Assembly: GCF_014202905.1 (NCBI RefSeq)
Contig: NZ_JACHHY010000004.1
Coordinates: forward strand, 1 to 64,000
Reading direction: 5' to 3'
From: Chitinivorax tropicus
Lineage (GTDB): Bacteria > Pseudomonadota > Gammaproteobacteria > Burkholderiales > SCOH01
DNA length: 64,000 nucleotides
Below the pieces are notes generated by a model. That model did not search any database, was not told where the DNA came from, and saw only the letters and a list, made by a program, of their open reading frames with translations. Shown here one piece after another: positions 28,265 through 37,655 of this stretch; the stretch's first letter is position 1, and every line of letters begins with the position of its first letter. Both the position numbers and the translations under genes were made by a program.

Positions 28265-29488
28265 ATGAGTGTGTTATTGACCACCGAGGCCGCCGCCAAG
28301 CTCCTGGGGGTGACCCGGCAGACCTTGTATGCCTACATCAGCAGAGGTCTGCTCCAGCCAGCGCCGGGCGCGCAAAAAGGCGCAGGCCGGTTTCGCCTGC
28401 AGGATATAGAGCGCCTGCAACTGAGCCGACGCCTAGGCAAGCGGCCAAAACTGGCGGCACAAACTGCTCTGGATTGGGGGCTGCCAGTGTTGCCCTCGTC
28501 ACTGACGCTCATCGATGGTGGCATGCTCTATTACCGAGGGCAGGCGGTCACGGCGCTGTTGGCTGATCAGTCGGTGGAATCGGTTGCGTCGCTGCTTTGG
28601 GATGTGCCCATCGCCCCTCAGACATGTCCGGACTTGCCCGCGACAAGCGAATGGCTGCAAACCGCCATGGCATTGGAAAAGATGTCACCTGCGCGGCGGG
28701 CGCTGGTTTTGTTCCCGCTTGCCATGGCAAGCTGCCGCGCAGCTGATCTGGATGGGGGCGGGTTCGTTGGCCTGTACGCCCATGTGCGTTGGATGCTGGC
28801 CAGCCTGTTGGGTGTGGCACCTCAGCCCATGCCGCTACACCAGATGGCATCGACAGCCTGGCGGATCGACGACCCGGCAGGGCAAGGGTTGATCCGCCAA
28901 GCCTTGATTCTATGCGCAGATCATGAGTTGAATGCATCCAGTTTTGCGGCGCGTTGTGTCGCTTCGACAGGCGCCAGCTTGGATGCGGCCTTGATCGGTG
29001 GCCTGGCTGCCTTGAGTGGCGTCAGGCACGGCGCGGCCACGCATCAGGTGGAATCCTGGTGGCACCCGCATCAACCTTGGGAACATGTGCTGGCGACCTG
29101 TGCTCAGGCGATGTCCCCAGCAGGCAGGCTGGCCGGGTTGGGGCACCCGCTCTATCCCAATGGTGATCCGCGCGCCCAAATGCTGCTCTCTGCCTTGCCC
29201 TGGGAGCACGAGGCCAATTGCCTGGCGCGTGGCCTGTATCAGCAATTCGATGAATACCCCAGCGTGGATTTTGCCCTGGTTGCGCTTTGTCGATACCTTG
29301 GGTTGCCTGCGGGCGCGGCGTTCATCTTGTTTGCCGCCGGGCGCACCATCGGCTGGCTGGCACACGCATTGGAGCAGCGGCAAGACGGTGGGCTGATCAG
29401 GCCCCGTGCTGCATACACCGGCCAGCCACCAGCCTTTGCACAGACAGCTTCACCGGTCGAACCAGGTCGGATCGTCCGGTTTCGGTAG
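28265..29488 (+). CDS. Citrate synthase-family protein with N-terminal helix-turn-helix
   Basis: 407 residues. Residues 4-60 form a MerR/excisionase-type HTH (LLTTEAAAKLLGVTRQTLYAYI), and the rest is a citrate synthase fold. HELNASSFAAR is at 220-230. Active-site equivalents H255 (in VRHGAAT, altered from the usual LHGGAN), H294 (in GLGHPLYPNGDPRA) and D335 (in PSVDFALV) are kept, as is the C-terminal RPRAAYTG. It may therefore condense acetyl- or propionyl-CoA with oxaloacetate while also binding DNA, or use the fold only as a ligand sensor. The start at 28265 was chosen because the HTH begins there. Confidence 0.82.
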   Translation: MSVLLTTEAAAKLLGVTRQTLYAYISRGLLQPAPGAQKGAGRFRLQDIERLQLSRRLGKRPKLAAQTALDWGLPVLPSSLTLIDGGMLYYRGQAVTALLADQSVESVASLLWDVPIAPQTCPDLPATSEWLQTAMALEKMSPARRALVLFPLAMASCRAADLDGGGFVGLYAHVRWMLASLLGVAPQPMPLHQMASTAWRIDDPAGQGLIRQALILCADHELNASSFAARCVASTGASLDAALIGGLAALSGVRHGAATHQVESWWHPHQPWEHVLATCAQAMSPAGRLAGLGHPLYPNGDPRAQMLLSALPWEHEANCLARGLYQQFDEYPSVDFALVALCRYLGLPAGAAFILFAAGRTIGWLAHALEQRQDGGLIRPRAAYTGQPPAFAQTASPVEPGRIVRFR

Positions 29489-29520
29489 TACAAGGTGGAT
29501 GGCGGTCAGCAGATCAATGC

Positions 29521-31407
29521 TCAGGCACTTTCGACAGGAGCGGCTATCGCATCCTCGCTGCTTGCCTTGGGGTTGGCTTGCAAGGTGAAGAAGAAGGTGG
29601 CGCCTTTGCTTGGCTCCGCCTCGGCCCAGATCTCGCCGCGATGGCGGTGGATGATGCGCTGCGCAGTGGCCAAGCCCACGCCGATCCCTTCGAACTCCTG
29701 AACGGTGTGCAGGCGTTGAAATGCGCCAAACAGTTTGCCGGCCAGCGACATATCGAAGCCGACCCCATTGTCACGGACGAAATAGATGCGACGGCCATCA
29801 GTGTCTTTGACACCGAATTCGATTTCCGGGTTGGTGGCTTTGCTGGTGAATTTCCAGGCATTGGACAGCAGGTTATACAAGGCGGAACGCAATAACTTGC
29901 CATCTGCGTGGACATACACCTCCGGTGCGATGCGCAGCTCGACTTTGCGATTTGGCTCATTGGCCTGCAGCTCTTCCAGAATCGATTGCACCAACAGGCT
30001 CAAGCTCAACATTTCCAGATGCATTTCACTTCGTGCCAGACGGGCCAGGTTGAGCAAGGTATCGATCAGCTCGCCCATGCGCTGGGTGGCACGCCGCATC
30101 CGCTGTACATAGTCACGTCCCTGGTCATCCAACTTGTCGCCATAATCCTCCAGCAGCGCCTGACCAAAGCCATCCACCGTGCGCAGGGGAGCGCGTAAAT
30201 CGTGCGATACCGAATAGCTGAATGCCTGTAGCTCGTTGTTGGCGGAGGCCAGCGCAGCCGTGCGGGCCTCGACCAGCTCTTCCAGATGCTCGCGGTAGTG
30301 AACCAGCTGTTCCTCGACCTTCTTACGTGCGCCGATATCGATCAGATAGCCCTGTAGATATTTTTCACCGCTCTTGTCCGTCAGGACCGAAGCAACGAGC
30401 GACACCCACACGTTGTGGCCATCTGCCGCCAGCAGTCGGCATTCGAATTCGCGGTCGCTCTGCTCGGGTGATGTCTCACCGAAAATCTGGTATGCAAAGT
30501 GGCGGTCGTCAGGGTGCAAGTAGCTGGTCAGGAAGCCTTCCTGATACCACATCGACAATGGGTAACCCAGCAGCGACTCGGCCTGGGGGCCGACGTAGCT
30601 GAAACGCCAGGAGCCGGACTGCGCCTCCCACGGGATCACCTTGGTGGATTCCACCAAGCGACGGTAGCGCTCCTCGCTGATCCGCAGTTGGTTTTCCACC
30701 TGCTTGCGCACCATGATATCTGCTTCCAGTGCCTGATTTTTGCTTTCCAGCTCGGTGAATAAAGTCTGCAGCGACTGTCGGGTCGTCTCCAGGCTGCGGC
30801 CTAGCGCTCCGAATTCATCCTTCCGTTCCCACAGGAATGGCTGTTCCAGCTCGCGTTGCGCCAGTTTGCGCGAGTCGGTCATCAGGCGGCGCAATGGCTC
30901 CAGCACCCGCAATTGCATCAGGATCAAGATCAGCGCCAGGCTGACCAGCAATTGCCCCGCAACTGTCAGTAGGAATTTGTTGCGATCATCGCGCAACGCC
31001 GCTTCCAGCTGGCCGCTGTCCACCTCGATGGTCACGACACCGATCTCGCTGCCCTGGTAGACCACCGTCTTCCGAAGGGGAGGGATCAGGATCTGGCCGC
31101 GTCGGCGCTCAGGCCGCTCTGCTTGCAGAAAGGTGCCCAGTGCCGGGTCGGTCACCAATACCCGGACGACGCGCTCGTCGTCCATGATGGAATTCAGTAG
31201 CGGCATGCCCGCATCCGCACTCAGATTCCACAATGGCTCTTGCATGCCCAGCACGAGAATCTCGGTCAGTCGCGCATGATCTTTCTTCAATTGCTCGATC
31301 AACGCCGTGCGCTGGCCTTGTAAAGTAATGAAGCTGATGATTGCAGACGGAATCAGAAGCCCCACGATGACAGCCAACACAATGGCACGCCGCACCGTCA
31401 TACTCAT
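29521..31407 (-). CDS. Sensor histidine kinase with PAS domain
   Basis: 628 residues from ATG 31407, with GGGGAG 11-16 nt upstream. A GTG 12 bp earlier is an alternative. The first membrane helix is at about 8-30 and the second at about 145-168, with a periplasmic sensor between them and a HAMP-like linker. A PAS/PAC domain follows (about 245-370, RYRRLVESTKVIPWEA). The HisKA His is in YSVSHDLRAPLRTVDG. The ATPase domain has NLLSNAWKFTSK, DNGVGFDM and GIGVGLATAQRII. This catalytic part resembles phytochrome-type kinases. No response regulator is adjacent, so it is an orphan. Confidence 0.88.
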   Translation of the reverse strand: MSMTVRRAIVLAVIVGLLIPSAIISFITLQGQRTALIEQLKKDHARLTEILVLGMQEPLWNLSADAGMPLLNSIMDDERVVRVLVTDPALGTFLQAERPERRRGQILIPPLRKTVVYQGSEIGVVTIEVDSGQLEAALRDDRNKFLLTVAGQLLVSLALILILMQLRVLEPLRRLMTDSRKLAQRELEQPFLWERKDEFGALGRSLETTRQSLQTLFTELESKNQALEADIMVRKQVENQLRISEERYRRLVESTKVIPWEAQSGSWRFSYVGPQAESLLGYPLSMWYQEGFLTSYLHPDDRHFAYQIFGETSPEQSDREFECRLLAADGHNVWVSLVASVLTDKSGEKYLQGYLIDIGARKKVEEQLVHYREHLEELVEARTAALASANNELQAFSYSVSHDLRAPLRTVDGFGQALLEDYGDKLDDQGRDYVQRMRRATQRMGELIDTLLNLARLARSEMHLEMLSLSLLVQSILEELQANEPNRKVELRIAPEVYVHADGKLLRSALYNLLSNAWKFTSKATNPEIEFGVKDTDGRRIYFVRDNGVGFDMSLAGKLFGAFQRLHTVQEFEGIGVGLATAQRIIHRHRGEIWAEAEPSKGATFFFTLQANPKASSEDAIAAPVESA

Positions 31408-32167
31408 GTTTAGTCTCACTCCCCGGAAGCCCGATCAATGGGTTTTCTCAATCCGTCCTGATTGACAGGTGATCAGATGGATGCCTGATCACCGGATGGT
31501 ACTTGCTGCCAGCTCTTAGCACATTATAGACAGCGAAGACGACAATTCATGGTTGAATGGGGCATGGCGGACGCGCGGGCATCCGACACCACTGGATGGC
31601 TGCACCCGGCCACCGCCTGCTCACCATACCGGATCAACCGCCCAGGCACACCCGCCAACCCATGGCACGCTTCAACCGCCTGCATTGGGATTGGCCGTAT
31701 CCTGCCTATTGCACATAGTAAGCTGCTTCTAGGCCACGGCGCCAGCAATAATGTTCTGGAAGCCTTTGCTGGCGGGGCGTTGGAGCAAATCGCCCTGCTG
31801 GCTGATGCCTCGATTTGCATTGTCCATTTCTGTTGTCTACAACTAAAGTGGCACAGACTATGGTCGTTTGACACATTGTTGTCATCCGCACATGGCAACG
31901 TGCCGGGCTTGGGTGCTGCCGTAGATAGCACTTCATGGGCTGCGAATACAGACCCTATTGGCAGAGCCCGGCTCGCCAGCCAGTGTTGGTACTTAGCATT
32001 TTTCGAATGAAATCAACTTCAAATTGAGGGTTAGACCGGATAGGGTTTGACCGGATTTCAACATGATCTGGCGGGCTTGGATAATCAATCAAGGCCAGCC
32101 GGCAGTAAAAGAAGCGGTAGCCGTAGCTTTCTCAATGACACCAAACGACATTCAGGAGAGATAAAAC
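31408..32167. other. 760-bp intergenic region upstream of phaB
   Basis: Overlapping frames on both strands (31524-31931 minus, 31549-32010 plus) have no recognised domain, good ribosome-binding site or conserved-looking sequence, so none is called. The right end (32028-32056) carries a tandem direct repeat described separately. The phaB ribosome-binding site AGGAGA lies at 32154-32159. Confidence 0.5.
32028..32056. repeat. Tandem direct repeat GGGTT(A/T)GACCGGAT upstream of phaB
   Basis: Two 14-bp copies, 32028-32041 and 32043-32056, differ at one base and are offset by 15 bp. They lie about 110 bp before the phaB start, where an operator or activator site would be expected. A two-copy satellite remnant is the alternative. 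Confidence 0.55.
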
Positions 32168-32905
32168 ATGGCACAGAAAATTGCACTCGTCACCGGCGGC
32201 ATGGGTGGTATCGGAACGGCGATTTGCAAACGACTGGCAAAGGCAGGCTATCAAGTGGCAACCACTTATTCCACCCCGGGCAAGCACGAGGGTTGGTTGC
32301 AAAGCATGAAGGACGAAGGTTTCGATGTATTTGCTGTTCAGTGTGATGTCACCAGTTTCGAATCCTGCCAGGCTGCCGTAGCCAAGGTCCGGGAGGCGCT
32401 TGGCCCCATCAGTGCATTGGTGAACAATGCCGGCATCACCAAGGATGGCCGCTTCCAGAAAATGGACAAATCTGCATGGGATACCGTCATGGCGACCAAC
32501 CTGGATAGCTTGTTCAATGTGACCCGTCAGGTGGTGGACGACATGTGCGAGCAGGGTTTTGGCCGCATCATCAACATCTCATCGATCAATGGGCAGAAAG
32601 GGCAGTTCGGGCAGTCCAATTATTCGGCAGCCAAGGCTGGCATGCATGGGTTCACCATGGCCTTGGCGCAGGAAGTGGCAAAGAAAGGGGTGACCGTCAA
32701 TACCATCTCCCCAGGTTACATCGCCACTGAAATGGTCATGGCGGTGAAAGAAGAAATCCGCAACCAGATCATCTCAGGCATCCCGGTCGGGCGCCTGGGC
32801 AAGCCGGAAGAGGTTGCAGCTGTCGTGAGCTTCTTGGCTTCCGACGATGCGGCATTCATCACGGGTGCCAATATCGCGATGAATGGTGGGCAGCATATGT
32901 GCTGA
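32168..32905 (+). CDS. phaB: Acetoacetyl-CoA reductase PhaB
   Basis: 245-residue short-chain dehydrogenase. NADPH-binding glycines are in VTGGMGGIGTAICKRL. NNAGITKDGRFQKM, the catalytic Ser in NISSINGQKGQFGQ and the YSAAKAG Tyr-Lys pair match PhaB, as does NTISPGYIATEMV. It reduces acetoacetyl-CoA to (R)-3-hydroxybutyryl-CoA for polyhydroxyalkanoate synthesis. It stands alone with its own ribosome-binding site and terminator. phaC and phaA are not in the window, so they must be elsewhere. Confidence 0.93.
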   Translation: MAQKIALVTGGMGGIGTAICKRLAKAGYQVATTYSTPGKHEGWLQSMKDEGFDVFAVQCDVTSFESCQAAVAKVREALGPISALVNNAGITKDGRFQKMDKSAWDTVMATNLDSLFNVTRQVVDDMCEQGFGRIINISSINGQKGQFGQSNYSAAKAGMHGFTMALAQEVAKKGVTVNTISPGYIATEMVMAVKEEIRNQIISGIPVGRLGKPEEVAAVVSFLASDDAAFITGANIAMNGGQHMC

Positions 32906-32925
32906 CAGCCCGCACAGCATGAAGC

Positions 32926-32955
32926 GACAGAGCCCGCCGATTGGCGGGCTCTGTC
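32926..32955 (+). terminator. Terminator after phaB
   Basis: Perfect 13-bp stem GACAGAGCCCGCC / GGCGGGCTCTGTC around a GATT loop, followed by ATTTG. The stem is very stable but the T-run is short. Confidence 0.75.
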
Positions 32956-33024
32956 ATTTGGGCTGGCGTATCTCTCCAGGCCGGGTTCCGCCAGCGCGAG
33001 CCGCGTAACCAGGCCAATGCGCGA

Positions 33025-33357
33025 TCAAGCCAGACGAGTGAACAGCTGCATGAATGCCATCATTTCAGGCAGATTCGAAATCTTGATTTTCCCCATCATG
33101 AAAGCCATTTCGGGGCGCAGCTTGCCCAGCTCGATATCCAGATAGTCACTGGCTGCTGCAGATACGACACACTTGGCCTCACCCACCAGGCCGTCATCGA
33201 CCTTGCATACGCCATCCGCCAATGAAACTGTATATTTGCCGCCGCCATCACCAGTCAGGTCGAAGTGGAAAACACTGGATTTTCCAGCTGCGTCGGCCAC
33301 TTTCAAGCGTGCGGGCAAGCCTTGGAACAATTCCTGGATATTGGATGGCAATGACAT
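33025..33357 (-). CDS. SCP2 sterol/lipid-binding domain protein
   Basis: 110 residues with the SCP2 fold pattern: KSSVFHFDLTGDGGGKYTV, a central CVVSAAASDYLDIELGK and the end MMGKIKISNLPEMMAFMQLF. Stand-alone SCP2 proteins bind acyl chains or other lipids in the cytosol. It is convergent with phaB across the terminator and might bind hydroxyacyl or fatty-acyl intermediates, but that is only context. Confidence 0.85.
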   Translation of the reverse strand: MSLPSNIQELFQGLPARLKVADAAGKSSVFHFDLTGDGGGKYTVSLADGVCKVDDGLVGEAKCVVSAAASDYLDIELGKLRPEMAFMMGKIKISNLPEMMAFMQLFTRLA

Positions 33358-33479
33358 TACGACTCTCCTTCGAAGTGCGGTGATGTGGGCAGCATGGGTG
33401 CCCAGGATAATTCAAACAAGTGTTTGATTGAATCGAATCATAGCCAACCCAATCAGTCGTCGCAAGTGGCTCAACCAAT

Positions 33480-34646
33480 TTATTTGGCGGGTGACCGGTG
33501 GAATGGCTGACGTTCGTTGAGCTCGCTTGTGTAGGCGGCCATGCCATTACGTTCCTGAGCAAGATACTGACTCACCGCCTCGTTGAATTGTGCATGTTTC
33601 AACCAATGATAGGAGTGCGTTGCGGCGGGGGCCAGCCCACGGGCCAATTTGTGCTCGCCCTGCGCCCCGCCTTCAAATCGGGCCAGTGATCGTGCAATGC
33701 AAAAGCAGATCGGCTGGTAATAACACAGCTCGAAGTGCAGGCATGGAATGTGCTCCAACGCACCCCAATAGCGGCCATACAAGGCATCGTGCCCCTTTAG
33801 GCACCAGGACGTGGCGATGGGTTGGCCTTGTCGATACGCCACAAACATGACTGACAGATCCGGTGACTGTTCACCGAGCTGAATGAAGAAGTCCCGGCTC
33901 AGATAAGGCGTGGCATGGTGAAGCCGATAGGTGTGGGCATAGCAGCGGTGGAAAAATGTCCAATCATCCACTGTGATTTCAGGCCCGGTCAGGCATCGGA
34001 TCTCGTCGATATGGACTTGCACCTTTTTGCGATCCTGATGGATCTTTTTACGCTTGTCGTGTGACATCCGGCCTAGAAAGTCTTCGAAATTGCCATAGCC
34101 CTGGTTGTGCCAATGAAACTGCACACCATCACGCCGCAAGCCACCCGCCGCAGCCAGCACGGGGTGTTCCTCTGCGACGGGAAACAGGATATGCAGTGAC
34201 GACAATGTAGTGTCGTCCTTCAAGAGCGCCAACGCAGCGGCGAGGAGGTGGGAGCGATCAGCTGGTTGGCTGGCAAGCAGGCGTGGCGCACTGATGGGGG
34301 TGAACGGCAGCGCAGAGATCAGTTTGGGGTAATAGCGAAGCCCGTGTCGGTGATATGCATCCGCCCACGCCCAGTCGAATACATATTCCCCATAACTGTG
34401 CGTCTTGATATAGAGCGGCATGGCGGCAACCAGCGCCCCACCTTGCCACAGACTGGGGTAGACCGGCTGCCAGCCGGAATGGAGATTGGCTGCACCGGTT
34501 TGGTGCATCAGATTCAGAAAAGACAGGTCGAGTGCTGGGTGGCCTTGCGACAGCGCCTGCCAAGCGTCGTTGGATATCGACTCCAGCGAAGACAGGATCT
34601 CAAGCGTGGTTGGGGGGCATGTCGCGGCAGGTGGGTCAGACAACAT
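33480..34646 (-). CDS. COG3146-type acyltransferase-like protein (peptidogalycan/DUF482)
   Basis: 388 residues without signal or membrane helices. Conserved blocks of the family are visible: YGEYVFDWAWADAYHRHGLRYYPKL, LPFTPISAPRLL, the basic block MSHDKRKKIHQDRKKV, RYWGALEHIPCLHFELCYYQ and the end ARGLAPAATHSYHW. The fold is related to FemAB/GNAT acyltransferases. It is widespread in proteobacteria, but its substrate is unknown. It is 122 bp upstream of the SCP2 gene on the same strand. Confidence 0.82.
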   Translation of the reverse strand: MLSDPPAATCPPTTLEILSSLESISNDAWQALSQGHPALDLSFLNLMHQTGAANLHSGWQPVYPSLWQGGALVAAMPLYIKTHSYGEYVFDWAWADAYHRHGLRYYPKLISALPFTPISAPRLLASQPADRSHLLAAALALLKDDTTLSSLHILFPVAEEHPVLAAAGGLRRDGVQFHWHNQGYGNFEDFLGRMSHDKRKKIHQDRKKVQVHIDEIRCLTGPEITVDDWTFFHRCYAHTYRLHHATPYLSRDFFIQLGEQSPDLSVMFVAYRQGQPIATSWCLKGHDALYGRYWGALEHIPCLHFELCYYQPICFCIARSLARFEGGAQGEHKLARGLAPAATHSYHWLKHAQFNEAVSQYLAQERNGMAAYTSELNERQPFHRSPAK

Positions 34647-34893
34647 CTACAGTATCCTGAAAAGGAGGAGTTTTCACCGGTTGGTGTACGCAAAGACGAA
34701 TTGGCATGGTTCATGCTGCAAGCCATGGCTGATGGGCTGCCGGATGAGCGGGCCATACCCAAAACATCACTTGGCCAATGGTCTTCATCAGGTGATCAGG
34801 CAGCCGCCAATTTGTGGCCAGTCGCATGTAAAACCGCTCGCCTACTTGCTGTACGGCGATATAATCGCGATATATTGAGTCTTCGACAATTAT

Positions 34894-36498
34894 ATGAAAC
34901 TTGCCATCGCACAATTCAATCCTACCGTTGGTGATCTTGTTGGTAATGCAGGCAAGATCATCGAGTATGTCCACCAGGCCCGCGAGCTGGGCGCTGATCT
35001 GCTATTGACCCCGGAATTTGCGCTGTGTGGGTACCCCCCGGAAGACCTGCTGCTCCGCCCCGCCTTCTATACCGACTGCGCCACGCAATTGGCGCGTGTG
35101 GCGATGGCCGTGCAAGACATTGCGCTGGTGGTGAGCTACCCGCTGCAGGAAAAAGGCAGGCGTTATAACGCTGCATCGGTGATCCGTAACGGTAAAATCA
35201 TTGCCACCTACCGTAAGATCTCCCTGCCTAATGACGAAGTATTTGATGAGAAGCGATATTTTGATGCGGGCGGCGCACCCTGCGTGGTCGAAATCGCTGG
35301 TGTCAAAGTCGGCATCAATATCTGTGAAGACATCTGGCAGGCCCAGGCCGCTGCGCTGGCCAAATCCGCAGGGGCCGAGGTCATCGTGGTGCCCAATGCA
35401 TCGCCATTCCATATCGATAAACAAAAAGTCCGTTTTGATGTGGTCAAGTCAAGAGTGGCACAGACCGGCCTGCCGATTGCCTATGCCAATCTCACTGGCG
35501 GGCAGGATGAGTTGGTGTTCGATGGCCAGTCATTCTTGATGAATCGTAAGGGAGAAGTCGTCGCGCAGCTCCCGATGTTCGATGACGCCATCGGCCTGTT
35601 TACCTATGAACATGGCGATTGGGTGCCGGCAGAGGTGCCGCCCGCGCCCTCCATCGAAGCACAGGTGTACAAGGCCCTGACGATCGGCGTGCGTGACTAT
35701 ATCGGGAAAAATGGCTTCCCCGGCGCGCTGCTGGGCCTGTCCGGCGGTATCGATTCCGCATTGACGCTGGCGGTCGCGGTCGATGCCTTGGGCCCGGAAC
35801 GTGTCCATGCCGTAATGATGCCCTCACAATACACCGCAGGCATGAGCGTGGATGACTCACGCGAAATGGTAGGTCTGTTGGGAGTGAAATACAGCGAAAT
35901 CCCTATCAAACCGGTGTTTGACAGCTTCTTGTCGGCATTGTCCGGCGAATTTGCAGGGCTGGCTGAAGACACCACAGAGGAAAACATCCAGGCTCGGGTC
36001 CGTGGCACATTGCTGATGGCGCTGTCCAACAAGACCGGGCGCTTGGTGTTGACGACGGGCAACAAATCCGAGATGGCTGTGGGCTATGCTACTTTGTATG
36101 GCGATATGGCTGGTGGATTCGCTGTGTTGAAAGACGTTGCCAAGACCCTGGTCTATCGGCTGTCCAACTACCGCAATACCCTGTCAACAGTGATTCCCGA
36201 GCGCATCATTACCCGACCGCCAAGTGCGGAGTTGCGTGAAAACCAGACCGACCAGGACTCGCTGCCACCCTATGATGTACTGGATGGCATCATGCAGGCT
36301 TATGTGGAGCGCAATCAGAGCCCGCAGGAGATCATTGCGGAAGGGTATACCGAGGCTGACGTCAAACGAGTGATCAGATTGATCAAAGTCAACGAATACA
36401 AACGGCGCCAAGCCCCGGTCGGCGTGCGCATCACGGCGCGCGGCTACGGCAAAGACTGGCGGTACCCGATCACCAACCGTTACTCTTCAGGAATGTAG
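34894..36498 (+). CDS. nadE: Glutamine-dependent NAD+ synthetase
   Basis: 534 residues, two domains. The N-terminal nitrilase-type glutaminase has catalytic E41 (LTPEFALCGYP), K108 (ATYRKISLPND) and C144 (INICEDIW). The C-terminal synthetase has the PP-loop LGLSGGIDSALTL. It makes NAD+ from deamido-NAD using glutamine nitrogen and ATP. The start at 34894 agrees with the family (MKLAIAQFNPTVGD). It is followed after 2 bp by a small zinc-ribbon gene and then glnB. In Azospirillum brasilense a PII protein is reported to bind and activate the glutamine-dependent NadE, so the linkage is probably functional. Confidence 0.96.
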   Translation: MKLAIAQFNPTVGDLVGNAGKIIEYVHQARELGADLLLTPEFALCGYPPEDLLLRPAFYTDCATQLARVAMAVQDIALVVSYPLQEKGRRYNAASVIRNGKIIATYRKISLPNDEVFDEKRYFDAGGAPCVVEIAGVKVGINICEDIWQAQAAALAKSAGAEVIVVPNASPFHIDKQKVRFDVVKSRVAQTGLPIAYANLTGGQDELVFDGQSFLMNRKGEVVAQLPMFDDAIGLFTYEHGDWVPAEVPPAPSIEAQVYKALTIGVRDYIGKNGFPGALLGLSGGIDSALTLAVAVDALGPERVHAVMMPSQYTAGMSVDDSREMVGLLGVKYSEIPIKPVFDSFLSALSGEFAGLAEDTTEENIQARVRGTLLMALSNKTGRLVLTTGNKSEMAVGYATLYGDMAGGFAVLKDVAKTLVYRLSNYRNTLSTVIPERIITRPPSAELRENQTDQDSLPPYDVLDGIMQAYVERNQSPQEIIAEGYTEADVKRVIRLIKVNEYKRRQAPVGVRITARGYGKDWRYPITNRYSSGM

Positions 36499-36500
36499 CC

Positions 36501-37125
<625 letters not shown>

Positions 37126-37138
37126 ACGGCACCAACCT

Positions 37139-37171
37139 GATGCCAGCCCTCGCGCAGCAAGGGCTGGCATC
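37139..37171 (+). terminator. Probable terminator after glnB
   Basis: Perfect 12-bp stem GATGCCAGCCCT / AGGGCTGGCATC with a 9-nt loop, 14 bp past the glnB stop. The following sequence is not T-rich, so efficiency is uncertain. Confidence 0.6.
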
Positions 37172-37224
37172 AGATCTTGGGTGCCGTGCGCCGTTCAATG
37201 GCGGGGGTGGAAATGCCAATTCTG

Positions 37225-37253
37225 TTGCGTCGTGATCAATATCTCTTTATAAT
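37225..37253 (+). promoter_or_regulatory. Promoter of a short transcription unit
   Basis: -35 TTGCGT (37225-37230), a spacer of exactly 17 bp and a consensus -10 TATAAT (37248-37253) predict a start site near 37260. It lies after the glnB terminator, and the only plus-strand material before the next terminator is the leader and 10-codon ORF described next. Confidence 0.65.
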
Positions 37254-37445
37254 GAAAAAGTTACTTAGTTGTTTCAAGTGACAAAAGCGCTATGCCATGG
37301 TGGCATGGTGGGCCGGAACGGGCTTGCGTACAGACTGTTGTCGCTCGTGGCCGGTGGTTGACCAATGAAATATGGCAAGGGTTGCAACCGCCCGCGTACA
37401 GCTAAACACCGAAAGGTGTGACGCCGAAATTGAAAGGAGCGAATC

Positions 37446-37478
37446 ATGGGCTGGATCCTGTATTTGTTCAGACGCTGA
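37446..37478 (+). CDS. 10-codon ORF (MGWILYLFRR) with a strong ribosome-binding site
   Basis: ATG at 37446 preceded by AAAGGAG with a 6-nt spacing, the best Shine-Dalgarno in the neighbourhood. The peptide is hydrophobic with two C-terminal arginines. It is followed by a small hairpin and a clear terminator, and about 185 nt of structured leader precede it, including a GAAA-capped stem ACACC-GAAA-GGTGT at 37406-37419 and a repeated GCGTACAG at 37326 and 37394. It looks like a leader peptide, but no gene follows on this strand. Function unknown. Confidence 0.5.
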   Translation: MGWILYLFRR

Positions 37479-37504
37479 ACGAATCGGCTGAGAGCCGTGT
37501 CGCG

Positions 37505-37533
37505 AGCCGCGAGGTTTTCCCCGCGGCTTTTTT
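37505..37533 (+). terminator. Terminator closing the short unit
   Basis: Stem AGCCGCG (37505-37511) with CGCGGCT (37522-37528), extended by GG/CC, followed by TTTTTT. A preceding hairpin CGGCT-GAG-AGCCG (37485-37497) can also pair with the 5' arm of this stem, an arrangement like terminator/antiterminator switches. Confidence 0.85.
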
Positions 37534-37655
37534 GTTTTCTGCATTCTGTATTCCAAGGCGCTCGGCCAAGTCTTGCTGGTGATGAGTTCCCGCATCATCG
37601 CTGCGGTGCTTGTTGATTGCATACCCACACTTGTGGCCCAGCAAATTGAGCGGGG

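Noticed and set aside
31549-32010. 153-codon plus frame before phaB
   Set aside because: No recognised family; an equally long minus frame overlaps it, typical of non-coding DNA.
34858-34875. Imperfect palindrome around TATAATCGCGATATA before nadE as an NrtR or NadQ operator
   Set aside because: Does not match the consensus of those regulators as I know them and may simply be a -10 region.
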